Shown here: piece after piece, positions 17,473 through 26,267 of the stretch
Position numbering within the stretch: the first letter of the stretch is position 1
How the letters are laid out: each line of letters starts with the position of its first letter
Origin: Planctomycetota bacterium
Lineage (GTDB): Bacteria > Planctomycetota > JACOTG01 > JAJDCM01
Assembly (NCBI GenBank): GCA_029260825.1
Contig: JAJDCM010000151.1
Location: 1-43,219, forward strand
DNA: 43,219 nucleotides
Reading direction: 5' to 3'
Program-made: the position numbers and the translations under genes
Notes under the pieces: model-generated
What the model was told of the DNA's origin: nothing
Seen by the model: only the letters and a program-made list of their open reading frames with translations
Databases searched by the model: none

Positions 17473-20400
17473 GATACTAGACAACCCTTTGATTAGGAAA
17501 TCGGAGCTATCATGACCTCCAGTCTGGATGATGCCTTGCGTCGGTTCATTGGACTCCCTCTCCTTGTTCTTCTCACATTTTCCTTTGAGCGTTGCGCCTA
17601 CGCCCAACTCAACGAAACCTGGACCCTCACCGTTGCCGGACAAACCGTCCGTCCAAATCCTGACGGGACATTTCGTATCTCCAATATTTCGTCCATCGAT
17701 GCGGTTGGACCGGGAGGTGCGCCTGACTTTCTAAGCGATGATCTCTTCCGAGTTGAAGGCATTGGGGAAATCAATGGTGTAGTTCACTACACCTACAGCG
17801 AACCCTTTCGGATCCGCAGTGGATCGACCTATCGCATTCAAGACTTGACGTTCTCAATGGACCCCCCTCCAGAACTGATCGCGTCCATTCACGCGGATGG
17901 CCCCAGCTCACTCAACCCCGGTGAAACTGGACAATGGACGATAACCGCAATCAACCCTGCTGGAGATCCAAGACCCATTACTTTGGCCACAAGCGGCACG
18001 GTGTACACGAGTTCACGACCCGAGTTTCTGGCAGTTGAACCCAACGGTGAAATCTCCGCGCTCATTCCCGGAGTCGCTTTTGTCTCTATCCGCAATCAAG
18101 GAGTTACCACTGTCAAGCGCATCGTTATCGTCTCCCCTCCAACACAAACCAGCCTGGAGGGGTTCGTCCAGTTCTTAGACGGGTCAGCTGTTGTTGGTGT
18201 CGACATCCTTCTCACTGGAGAAGTCCTAACCACCACTGATTCTCAAGGTTTCTTCCAAGCTTCTCTCGAAGGTAACCAAACCCAAATCTCGGTCTCGGCA
18301 GCATTCTCGGATCAGGATCAGGACTATCGCGGTCGCTCGGATTTGATCTCGATTGTTCCCGACGGTATCACCGACGCAGGAATCATCGTTGTGAGTCCCT
18401 TCACGGTCGGAAACTTATTCCCCAGACCGACCTATTTTCTCAATCACGAATTCGCCCGTTCTGACCTGGGAGGGATCGCGGTGGGAGACTTTGACGGAGA
18501 CGGTCGAGTTGATGTTGCATCGAACCACCTCATTGAGCTTACTGTTCGGCTCGCGGACGAAAGTGGTCGACTCGATCGGATCCACCGCTATCCGGACGGA
18601 GGGTCATCCATGCCGGGTGCGCTCGCCGCCGGTGACCTGGACGGCGACCTAGACCTGGACCTCTTCGAGGGACTACATACCAGCTCTCGCACTTGGGAAA
18701 ATGATGGATCGGGAAACTTCTCGATCCGACCTCATGGTGTCCCTAGACGCAGCACCGTGGCCCACATTATCGATTTGAATGGGGATGGACTTGGGGACGT
18801 GGTCTTCGGCAACGGCTCTCCCCTCGGAAATCCGATCGGAAACAATTTTCTTGTTGCTCTCAACAACGGCGGGATTCTCGAGGCCGAGCCAACACAGTAC
18901 TTCCTTACGAGCCAGGCGAATGAAATCGAATTTGCCGACGTAGACAACGACCTGGACATGGATGGATTGATCCTCGTCAACAACGCCCAAGGCGAGGCTC
19001 TGATCCAACTTGCGCTAAACGACGGAACAGGACACTTTGTTCTGGCCGACCTCATCCCTCTTGCTGAAATCATGGGTCTCCCCCGCATTGCTGTCCTCGA
19101 CCTATCGCTAGATTCTCTACCTGACATAGCCACAACCTCTCCAAATCGAGAGATGCTGCTCTTTGCGAACAATGGAACCGCAACCGGCTTCGACCTTCTA
19201 TCCCGGTATCCCGACGTTTCCTCAGTCAACCTAGCTGCCGATATGGATCTCGACGGCGACGATGATGTCTTGGCCGAAAACTACACTCTTTCTATCGTCA
19301 GGCAAAACGTCCTTTTCAAGAACGAGCTTGGCCAGCTCACTCGCACCCAGACAACTAGCACAGGGGAACACCCTAGAGAAGAAGCGACGGGAGATGTAGA
19401 CGGTGATGGTCGACTCGATCTCATCCAAGTCGACTCCTTCAGGACGAGCTATAGTATCCTAATGAGCGACTCGGCTAACGGTTTCCGCGGAGAGGATTTC
19501 TTGTTCCTGGCAAACCCAGCTCAACAACAAGAAAAAGGAGATGTAAACGGCGACGGTTTGGACGACATTCTGATCAGCAGTGGTCCGTCCGCGGCTCAAA
19601 CAAACATCCTCATCTTCCTCGGTCAACCGTCGGGAGAATTGATCGACGGGGGAGTCATTCCGGTTGATTCCTCGATTCGGAAGTTCGGAGTCTGGGACAT
19701 CAGTGGTGACGGATCTCAGGATGTCGTTTGTCTCATCGGAAACCTGGTCCAAGTCTTCTCGAACAACGGGTCGGGGGATTTCTCGCTGTCCTCCGAGCAC
19801 ACTCTTCCTTCAATCCCCAATGACCTCGACTTCGTCGACATTGACGACAACGACCTAGTGGACATTGTAACTGGAGGAAACAGCATCATGCCGCTCCTCC
19901 AGACTTCGCTTGGAGTCTTTTCTCTGGGGACCGAGACACCAACAACATCCTTCGTTCGACACCTCATCTCCTGCGACGTGACGCGCGACGGGCAGATGGA
20001 CCTCGTTACCGTACAGGATCAGCTGCGTGTTCTCACGGCTCTAGGCGGTGGACTATTCTCAGAAGGAGTCGGCATCACAACCTTGTCCGGATTTGCCCCC
20101 CTGGCAAAGGGAGATTTCAACAACGACGGCGACTGCGATATCATCGCGGGGGATGGCAGCAATAGGGCGCTCAAGGTACTCTTGAATCTCAACGGCACCC
20201 TTACACATGTTCATAGCTGCATCCTTGGGATTAATCAGGAGATCACCTACTTGGATGTCGGAGACTTTGACGAAGACGGGACGCTTGACGCTGCTGGTTC
20301 GCTCTTCTCCCGATATTCATCTACAGCGGTTTTTCGCAATCCAAATGGAACCGGAGAGCTCACGGTTGAGTACTACGGCGGTATCGTCGAGCTCACTCTT

Positions 20401-20514
20401 GGGACAGGCAGCGTTCTGGCATCGGATGTCGACCAAGATGGTCATCTCGATATTCTTACTCTCCCAGCAGGCCGACCGTTGGTGACGATCTTGCCCAATC
20501 AATTACCAGATTGA
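14527..20514 (+). repeat. Tandem gene duplication (propeller copies 1 and 2)
   Basis: The mature parts starting at 14527 and 17605 align end to end. Near the 5' ends, runs such as ggacaaaccgtccgtccaaa are identical, including silent positions. The propeller parts differ much more. Confidence 0.85.
17512..20514 (+). CDS. Secreted FG-GAP/VCBS beta-propeller protein, copy 2
   Basis: 1000 residues, a paralogue of the preceding gene over its full length. Signal peptide cleaved near AYA/QLNETW (about residue 31-32). The order is the same: N-terminal module, Big-2-like domain, carboxypeptidase-regulatory-like domain (LEGFVQFLDGSAVVGVDILL), then 14 FG-GAP/VCBS motifs such as VGDFDGDGRVDV, TGDVDGDGRLDL, KGDVNGDGLDDI and VGDFDEDGTLDA. 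The C-terminus ends NQLPD, like copy 1. It starts 39 nt after copy 1 and is probably in the same operon. Conservation is highest in the N-terminal ~180 residues and lower in the propeller, where surface residues may have diversified. Probably surface or extracellular. Ligand unknown. Confidence 0.85.
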   Translation: MTSSLDDALRRFIGLPLLVLLTFSFERCAYAQLNETWTLTVAGQTVRPNPDGTFRISNISSIDAVGPGGAPDFLSDDLFRVEGIGEINGVVHYTYSEPFRIRSGSTYRIQDLTFSMDPPPELIASIHADGPSSLNPGETGQWTITAINPAGDPRPITLATSGTVYTSSRPEFLAVEPNGEISALIPGVAFVSIRNQGVTTVKRIVIVSPPTQTSLEGFVQFLDGSAVVGVDILLTGEVLTTTDSQGFFQASLEGNQTQISVSAAFSDQDQDYRGRSDLISIVPDGITDAGIIVVSPFTVGNLFPRPTYFLNHEFARSDLGGIAVGDFDGDGRVDVASNHLIELTVRLADESGRLDRIHRYPDGGSSMPGALAAGDLDGDLDLDLFEGLHTSSRTWENDGSGNFSIRPHGVPRRSTVAHIIDLNGDGLGDVVFGNGSPLGNPIGNNFLVALNNGGILEAEPTQYFLTSQANEIEFADVDNDLDMDGLILVNNAQGEALIQLALNDGTGHFVLADLIPLAEIMGLPRIAVLDLSLDSLPDIATTSPNREMLLFANNGTATGFDLLSRYPDVSSVNLAADMDLDGDDDVLAENYTLSIVRQNVLFKNELGQLTRTQTTSTGEHPREEATGDVDGDGRLDLIQVDSFRTSYSILMSDSANGFRGEDFLFLANPAQQQEKGDVNGDGLDDILISSGPSAAQTNILIFLGQPSGELIDGGVIPVDSSIRKFGVWDISGDGSQDVVCLIGNLVQVFSNNGSGDFSLSSEHTLPSIPNDLDFVDIDDNDLVDIVTGGNSIMPLLQTSLGVFSLGTETPTTSFVRHLISCDVTRDGQMDLVTVQDQLRVLTALGGGLFSEGVGITTLSGFAPLAKGDFNNDGDCDIIAGDGSNRALKVLLNLNGTLTHVHSCILGINQEITYLDVGDFDEDGTLDAAGSLFSRYSSTAVFRNPNGTGELTVEYYGGIVELTLGTGSVLASDVDQDGHLDILTLPAGRPLVTILPNQLPD

Positions 20515-20515
20515 G

Positions 20516-20676
20516 CTAGTCAGGGGAGAGTTGGCCAGCACCCTATTCCAAGAGGAGATCCGGATCAAAGACGCGAGAATGCTCCGCGTCTCCCCGAATC
20601 GACGCCCGCACTTTCCGCCAGTCGAACGCATGGCGATCTTGGAACTCCAGGCAGCGCGATCCTGGTCAATGGCTTG
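20516..20676 (+). pseudogene. Transposase N-terminal fragment
   Basis: The frame reads ELASTLFQEEIRIKDARM, then RRPHFPPVERMAILELQAAR and SWS. This matches the N-terminal helix-turn-helix part that I recall from integrase-type transposases (KDARM, then RPHY.P.ERMAILEL.AARGWS). Similarity stops after SWS, at about base 20672, where the sequence switches to unrelated DNA. No catalytic domain is left. Only the start of the gene or an internal piece survived, directly after the second propeller gene. Confidence 0.6.
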
Positions 20677-21701
20677 GTGTCCAAAAACCCATACGCCCGG
20701 AACTCACTTTCCCAAAGTCACTTCTGTCGCGCCCAGTTCATCCGTTTTCGCCGGTTACAATGATTACATGAACGAAATCATGACGCCATTGCACTTCCTC
20801 ATCGCCGCCGTTGCTGGCTGGATCAACGAACGACAGACAAAACGAATTGAATTCCTTTGCAAGCAACTCGAAGCCTACCAACGCATCGCCGGCACCGGGA
20901 GACTGCCCTTCACGAACAAAGAACGAAGCCAACTCGCCGTGCTTGGAAAGGCTCTCGGCCTCGAGGAACTTCGCAAACTACCTACACTGGTCCAGCCAGA
21001 AACTATCCTTGCATGGCACCGCCGACTGGTAGCAAGGAAGTTTGATTACTCGAAAAGACGAAAGAAACCTGGTCGCCCACGCATCATGAAGAACATCCGG
21101 TCGTTGATCGTCCGTATGGCGCTGGACAACCCAGGTTGGGGATATACAAGAATCATGGGTGCACTGGAGAACGTCGGTCACGTCGTTAGCCGAGGAACAA
21201 TCGTGAATGTGCTGAACGAAAACGGAATCGTTCCGGCTCCGGAGCGTGGGAAGCGCACCCGATGGAAGGACTTCCTCCGAGCACACTGGGAGGTTCTTGC
21301 AGCAACGGACTTCTTCACCGTTGAAGTCTGGGGTCGACACGGCCTGATCACCTACTACGTCCTTTTCGTCATGGATCTTTCAACTCGTCGGGTTGAGATC
21401 GCAAGCATCACTCATAGTCCACATTCTAAATTCATGGCCCAGGTTGCTCGGAACCAAACCTGTGTTGGCGGATTCCTCAATGGCAAACAGATGATCCTTC
21501 ATGACCGGGATTCCAAATACTCCGAAGAGTTCGTCAGCATCCTCGAAGACTCAGGCGTGAAGTGCGTCAAGTTGCCTCGAAGAAGCCCCAATTTGAACGC
21601 ATACGCGGAGCGCTTTTTCTTCAGCAAGAACTGGACAGGACGACCTCTGGACAGCACCTCGATTCGACAGCCAAGGACTCTGGTCATGATCGCTGCGCTA
21701 G
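20516..21701 (+). mobile_element. Composite of two insertion-sequence remnants
   Basis: A short 5' fragment of one transposase is followed at about 20680 by most of a second, unrelated integrase-core transposase that has lost its C-terminus. I found no clear terminal inverted repeats or target duplication, so both elements look dead. They separate the accessory island from the chromosomal M28 peptidase gene. Boundaries are approximate. Confidence 0.7.
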
Positions 21702-21718
21702 CTAGCCTCCCAGCTTGA
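20768..21718 (+). pseudogene. Integrase-core (DDE) transposase, C-terminally truncated
   Basis: 316 codons. An N-terminal helical part and a helix-turn-helix (WGYTRIMGALENVGHVVSRGTIVNVL) lead into an rve integrase core. The catalytic triad is present: Asp181 (ATDFF), Asp246 (HDRDSKY) and Glu281 (NAYAERF), with D35E spacing. After AERF the family normally continues with about 55-60 residues (VRSIKEECL...HYHHERNHQGL); here the frame runs into unrelated sequence and stops at 21718, 17 nt inside the 3' end of the convergent M28 gene. The start ATG 20768 fits the family's N-terminus; the frame is open further upstream into the other transposase fragment. Probably inactive. Confidence 0.8.
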
Positions 21719-23585
21719 CCTTGATCTTGCGACGAATCGTGATCTCCACCTCGTCGCCGGCTTTTCGCTCCCGGATCAAAGTCGCAAGCTCTTCGAAGTT
21801 CTTGACGTCTTTTCCCCCCACCATCACGATCACGTCCCCGGTAAAGAGGCCTGCTAATTCAGCCGGCCCGCCCTCACTCACCTGAATCGTGCAACCGTCC
21901 ACATCATCCTCAAGGCTAAGCGGAGAAACTCCCAGAAAACCTCTCTTCGACTCATCATCCGCCCCGAAAAACCGGCGAACCCGGGCCCCGATCCCTTCCC
22001 GCTCCACCTTGGTGAACACGGGACGCTCTTCCCGATTCGCGAGATCGTAAGCGGTCAGAAAACCAAGCCGGGTTGTGCGGGCAGCCTCGTCGCCGGCGAT
22101 CTTCTCCCAATCATCTCCGGGTCGGTGGTAATCCCTGTGAAGGCCGGTGTGAAAGAAAAGAGTGGGAATCTCTTCCTGGGAAAAAGGAACATGATCCGAA
22201 GCGCTCCCCACCTTTTTCTCTGCCTTGAGAGAAAGCTGAACTCCCGCAAGATCGTTGAGCCTTGGCAGTAGATCAGCGAATGCGGGAGACGTTCCCGTCC
22301 CCTGGACTCCGAGATGTCGGTTCTCAGATCGACCGATCATGTCAAAGTTCAACATGGCAACGATGTTTTTCAGGGGAACCGATTCCTTCTCGATGAACGC
22401 CTTTGCCCCCAGCAACCCTCTTTCTTCCGCACCAAAGGCAATGAAGAGAATCGACCGGCGAGGCCTCATTTCCAGTTCTGAAAAAGCCTGGGCAATCTCG
22501 ATGATTCCCGCGGTTCCCGACGCGTTGTCATCAGCCCCATTGTGAATCTCTCGTTTTGTGGAAAGAGATCCGAATTCCCCGAGCCCCACGTGATCATAGT
22601 GTCCCCCCACGACGACGATCTCCTCGGCAAGCTTCTCGTCTCTCCCTCGAAGCATGCCGATGACGTTCTGGGTCTTCCCCTTGGGCGGCGACTCTTTCTT
22701 GATCTCGGAAACAAGGCGAATGTGAACACCAGGGATCTCAAAAGACCGGGGCTCCGACGACTCGTCGATCGCATCCTGACATTCCTGAAGATCTTTCCCG
22801 ATCGATTCCAGCACGTCCTGAACAAACGATCGAGCTACAAAAAACATGGGGATATCGGTTTCACCGGTTCCCCGCAAAAAGCGAAGCGATGGGATCTGAT
22901 CGGCCTTGGATTCCGAGGTGCTGTTATTGCAGAGGAGTACAGCTTTCGCCCCGGCCTTCTTCGCCGTATCTACTTTCCGACGAAAAGACCCAAGCCTTCG
23001 GCTCGCTCCCTTGAAGAGGCCGCCGGATCGAGCATCCTCGGGAGTCCTACGCAATAGGATGACAATCTTGCCGCTGGCATCGACCCCCGCATACTCATCA
23101 AACTTGAGGTCCCGATCCAAAATGCCGTAACCGGCAAAGATGACCTCACCCTCCAGGCCTTTGGCCGGAGCCGAGTCGGGAAACGGTCTGAAGTCATCAT
23201 TGGGTGTCAAGCTCACCAGACTCTCGCCAATTCTTGCCTCCACCTGGTTGCCTTCTCCCAGGGAATACTTGACCCCTCGAGCGAACTCGAAGGCCTGTAG
23301 ATAAGACTCTCCATCGCCGGCAGGTAGGAGCCCGATTTCTCCAAACGCCTCGGCCACGTAGTCGGCGGCAATTCGATCTTCTTTACTTCCCGACGCCCGG
23401 CCCCTCATATCGTCGGAGGAAAGATAACGAATATGCTCGAGAATCTCGGCCTCGGTGATGCTCTTGGCCGAATGCTCTGCGACCGAAGAGATCTCCACTT
23501 GCTCCGTTGCTGAACCCGGAAAAGCCAGCGAAAGAACCAAAAGGGCAGCGCCCGTACGAAGCAAATCCTGTGACATCATATTCAT
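21702..23585 (-). CDS. M28 family metallopeptidase with PA and PDZ domains
   Basis: 627 residues. N-terminal signal peptide (hydrophobic about 10-26). A PA-like insertion (about 130-250) sits before the peptidase core. The co-catalytic zinc site is complete: GGHYDHVG, NGADDNASG, FGAEERGLLG (Glu-Glu), LNFDMIGR and the late His in HRDYHRPGDDW. The C-terminal ~100 residues are a PDZ domain (RGFLGVSPL...GGPAELAGLFTGDVIVMVGG). M28 enzymes with this layout are exported aminopeptidases. AGGA lies 6-7 nt before ATG 23585. The 3' end lies against the transposase remnant and is overlapped by its run-on frame, but the PDZ domain appears complete. The TIGR03790-type gene lies upstream in the same direction, 66 nt away. 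Confidence 0.92.
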   Translation of the reverse strand: MNMMSQDLLRTGAALLVLSLAFPGSATEQVEISSVAEHSAKSITEAEILEHIRYLSSDDMRGRASGSKEDRIAADYVAEAFGEIGLLPAGDGESYLQAFEFARGVKYSLGEGNQVEARIGESLVSLTPNDDFRPFPDSAPAKGLEGEVIFAGYGILDRDLKFDEYAGVDASGKIVILLRRTPEDARSGGLFKGASRRLGSFRRKVDTAKKAGAKAVLLCNNSTSESKADQIPSLRFLRGTGETDIPMFFVARSFVQDVLESIGKDLQECQDAIDESSEPRSFEIPGVHIRLVSEIKKESPPKGKTQNVIGMLRGRDEKLAEEIVVVGGHYDHVGLGEFGSLSTKREIHNGADDNASGTAGIIEIAQAFSELEMRPRRSILFIAFGAEERGLLGAKAFIEKESVPLKNIVAMLNFDMIGRSENRHLGVQGTGTSPAFADLLPRLNDLAGVQLSLKAEKKVGSASDHVPFSQEEIPTLFFHTGLHRDYHRPGDDWEKIAGDEAARTTRLGFLTAYDLANREERPVFTKVEREGIGARVRRFFGADDESKRGFLGVSPLSLEDDVDGCTIQVSEGGPAELAGLFTGDVIVMVGGKDVKNFEELATLIRERKAGDEVEITIRRKIKVKLGG

Positions 23586-23651
23586 CCGGTTTCCTGTTCG
23601 AGGGGTCTACAACAATACAAATTCAAGAGAAGCCTTCATGGAGCCTGTTTC

Positions 23652-25427
23652 TCAGGGAAAGATCGACGATGAAAATCGATTGGTGAGTTCAAATTGAGCC
23701 ATCCCGGTCTTCAACACCGCTTGGGCATGAAAGGTAAGGAACACCAGCTCAGATCGATTCGGAATGGAGAAGGGAATCAACAGCTCACCGGGAAAGGGAA
23801 TCGAAGGATCCAGGCCCCGAATCCCGTCATAGACAATCCGCAACTGATTGGTGAAACCAAGGTCCAGGCAAAGATTCCCGATCTTCGTCGGCCCTCTTTC
23901 CTTATCCACAAGGAGGGCCACGTCGGCTCCCTCCGGCCCGGTGATCACGAACTGAAACGATCGACCGATCCGCGGACTTCCCATACTGGAAAGTGCGATC
24001 GGAAGCGGTTCGTATTCGAACCCTCCGGTAGCGATGTGCTCTCCGTAAGCATTCTCCAGTCGAACGTCAACTGCTCCCAGGGAAACTCCCTCAGGAACGG
24101 TAACCTCGATCTCGGTCGTGCTCGTGCGAGACACCTGAATTCCCGACAGCGCCCCGAAGAAAACCTTCACCTGGGCATAAAAATTACTGCCGGTGATCGT
24201 GAGGCGAGTTCCGCCGGTGATCGGCCCGGCATCAGGGACGATGGAGATCACCTCCGGTGGGTCAAAGTCATCCCTCCGCGCCATGGGATCCACGACGATC
24301 ACGTTCTCCCAGGAAAGGAACGGGGTCGCCATGGAAAAGGCTTCACCGGCCTGATAGCCGAGTTCCCAGCGATCAAAGAGAATCTGAGGTCGGGGCACCG
24401 CATCCAGGAAAGGTTCATACACGTGCCCCGAACTGCCCGTGGCCCCGTGCCGGATCAGGTCGGCCACCAGAGATTGGCCGTAATTTTGACTACCATCCGT
24501 GAAGGTACGGGCGCTTGTGCTCACAAACGTCGTCGTAAGAGCACCCTTTGCAAACGTTCCCGGGTAGATGTTTCCGGACCCACCGGGGACCTCCCCATAA
24601 TAAGGAGGTCCGGGATCTGCGTGGTCGTTACTACCCCATCCCGCATACCCGCTGATCGCAGAGTGATTGCATTGAAACGTGGTACTTGGATCGTGAGTCA
24701 CCGGTGCCCCGAGCTCCTGAAGTCGATTTCGAGCCTCGAGAAGCCAGCCGTTTCCCTCCTGAAAAGCGGAGGGGTCCGCATCAAGCAGATACGTCCCGGG
24801 GTCGGCCGGCCCTTGGGCCCGATCGATCAAGGCCTTGATATCGGAAGGAACTCCCGTCCCCCCGTCGAGGTTTGTCTGATATCCGGTGAGGCGGGTGACA
24901 AGATAAAGGTTACTGGTCCCTCGAAAGTTGTCGAAGGTGAACGTCGATTGAAAATGAGGATTCCCGAGTCGTCCCGCCTGGCCTTCATCCGGAACTTGCC
25001 CCGAAAACAAATAGGCCAGCTCGGAGTCAACCGACGCCCGGAGTTGATTGACTCCTACGGCTCCGCCGCTCGAAACGCGAAGAGGGACCCCCTTGGTCAA
25101 GACGATACATAGAACCTGGAAGCGCAAACCACTTGTCTGGAGGTAGCTCTGGATTGGATCACGGACACTCGAGTTGTAGGTGGCGCGAGAAATCGTCTCA
25201 GCCGTTGTCGTCCCGGCCGGCAAATGAAAAACGTTGGCCGGGGGGATCGCTCTTACCATCTGGTAGTAATCTCCGATCGCCACGGAAATTGGATCGGAGT
25301 CGTTCACGACCACCAAAACCTCGTCTGCCTCGAGGGCCCCTGCCGGCTTGCAGCCCATCCATCCAAATACAAGCCCGAGCACCATCATCGTGCTGACAAA
25401 CGGGGGGAAAAACAGGGACCGGGTCAT
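23652..25427 (-). CDS. TIGR03790 family protein with IPT/TIG domain, lipoprotein-like
   Basis: 591 residues. The N-terminus has a hydrophobic segment ending WMGC (about Cys26), a plausible lipoprotein signal. The block EVLVVVNDSDPISVAIGDYYQ, IPPANVFHLP and FQVLCIVLTKGVPLRVS identifies the uncharacterised TIGR03790 family seen in Planctomycetes and Acidobacteria; it covers about 30-385 (to FDRWELGYQAGEAFSMATPFLSW). An IPT/TIG Ig-like domain follows (PPEVISIVPDAGPITGGTRLTITGSNF, about 388-475), then a C-terminal ~110-residue beta-rich region. GGAGAG lies 5 nt before ATG 25427. Function unknown. It may share a transcript with the downstream M28 peptidase gene. Confidence 0.82.
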   Translation of the reverse strand: MTRSLFFPPFVSTMMVLGLVFGWMGCKPAGALEADEVLVVVNDSDPISVAIGDYYQMVRAIPPANVFHLPAGTTTAETISRATYNSSVRDPIQSYLQTSGLRFQVLCIVLTKGVPLRVSSGGAVGVNQLRASVDSELAYLFSGQVPDEGQAGRLGNPHFQSTFTFDNFRGTSNLYLVTRLTGYQTNLDGGTGVPSDIKALIDRAQGPADPGTYLLDADPSAFQEGNGWLLEARNRLQELGAPVTHDPSTTFQCNHSAISGYAGWGSNDHADPGPPYYGEVPGGSGNIYPGTFAKGALTTTFVSTSARTFTDGSQNYGQSLVADLIRHGATGSSGHVYEPFLDAVPRPQILFDRWELGYQAGEAFSMATPFLSWENVIVVDPMARRDDFDPPEVISIVPDAGPITGGTRLTITGSNFYAQVKVFFGALSGIQVSRTSTTEIEVTVPEGVSLGAVDVRLENAYGEHIATGGFEYEPLPIALSSMGSPRIGRSFQFVITGPEGADVALLVDKERGPTKIGNLCLDLGFTNQLRIVYDGIRGLDPSIPFPGELLIPFSIPNRSELVFLTFHAQAVLKTGMAQFELTNRFSSSIFP

Positions 25428-25803
25428 GGCGTCTCTCCATTTCTCTCAATTTCTCGTCCAGTGTGAATTCGGCCTTGATCCTATCACAGACTCCTTCCCG
25501 CAGGATTAGCCCTCGAAGGCACGGGTCACAAGACCGAAAAGACGTCCCTCACGCACCCGGGAAGGAAAACCAAAAGAAACACGTAAACCATTTCTGTTTA
25601 GACAGTTAATGCGGTATTCTTGAGGCGGCTCGGTGAATGAGGGCTATTTCGAAACCTCATCCATCGACCAACCACGGATCCACTCCATCCGCGTGTGAAC
25701 GGAGTCCATTCATCACTCTCACGCACGACGGATCTCTGCCACCTGATCGAAGGATTGATCCAATCGGACTTCAGTCCACGACATCCCAACAGGAACCGCG
25801 CCC
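25428..25803. other. 376-base divergent intergenic region
   Basis: It separates the TIGR03790-type gene (minus) from the Hpt gene (plus) and so should hold promoters for both. The AT-richest part, 25570-25620, contains TATTCT at 25615-25620, but I see no matching -35 at normal spacing. I see no gene or repeat here. Confidence 0.5.
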
Positions 25804-26148
25804 ATGGATGACCTTATTGACAAAGACGATATGCTCGCACGCGTCGACGGAGACCTCGAACTCCTCGCCGATCTGGTCGAGATCTTTCTCGAGGACTGCC
25901 CCCGCCTCATGTCCGAGATTCAACAGGCAGTTGCCGACCAAAATGGCGATGCTCTTGAGCGCTCCGCCCACGCGTTCAAAGGCTCGGTCGGCAATTTCAC
26001 GACAAAGAGTCCCTTTGAAGTCGCCATGCGTCTCGAGCTGATGGGTCGACAGGGAAATCTTGGCGACGCCAATGACGCCCTTTCTCTCCTGGAGAAAGAA
26101 ATTGCCCGCCTGAAGCCTGTCCTTGCCACCTACGGCGAACACCCGTAG
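25804..26148 (+). CDS. Free-standing Hpt (histidine phosphotransfer) protein
   Basis: 114 residues, all one Hpt four-helix bundle. The phosphoacceptor is His56 in SAHAFKGSVGNF, the standard H-x-[FL]-K-G-[SA] motif. Such proteins relay phosphate between hybrid kinases and response regulators in the cytoplasm. No kinase or receiver gene is in this window, so the partners are encoded elsewhere. AGGAA lies about 8 nt before ATG 25804. The glycosyltransferase fusion gene starts 119 nt downstream in the same direction, so a shared transcript is possible. Confidence 0.92.
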   Translation: MDDLIDKDDMLARVDGDLELLADLVEIFLEDCPRLMSEIQQAVADQNGDALERSAHAFKGSVGNFTTKSPFEVAMRLELMGRQGNLGDANDALSLLEKEIARLKPVLATYGEHP

Positions 26149-26267
26149 GAACAAGACGGACGACCTACAACTTGCTATAGTGCCCCTTCGCCGTTCGAGT
26201 TTTATCGCGAGTCGGTCCGGGCGGGCCGGCGCCTCGGACTCCTCCTCCCCTACTCGGGTCCAAGGTC

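Noticed and set aside
23694..25112. A 472-codon open frame on the plus strand
   Set aside because: Antisense to the TIGR03790/IPT gene, with no recognisable motif and a composition rich in Arg and Gly.
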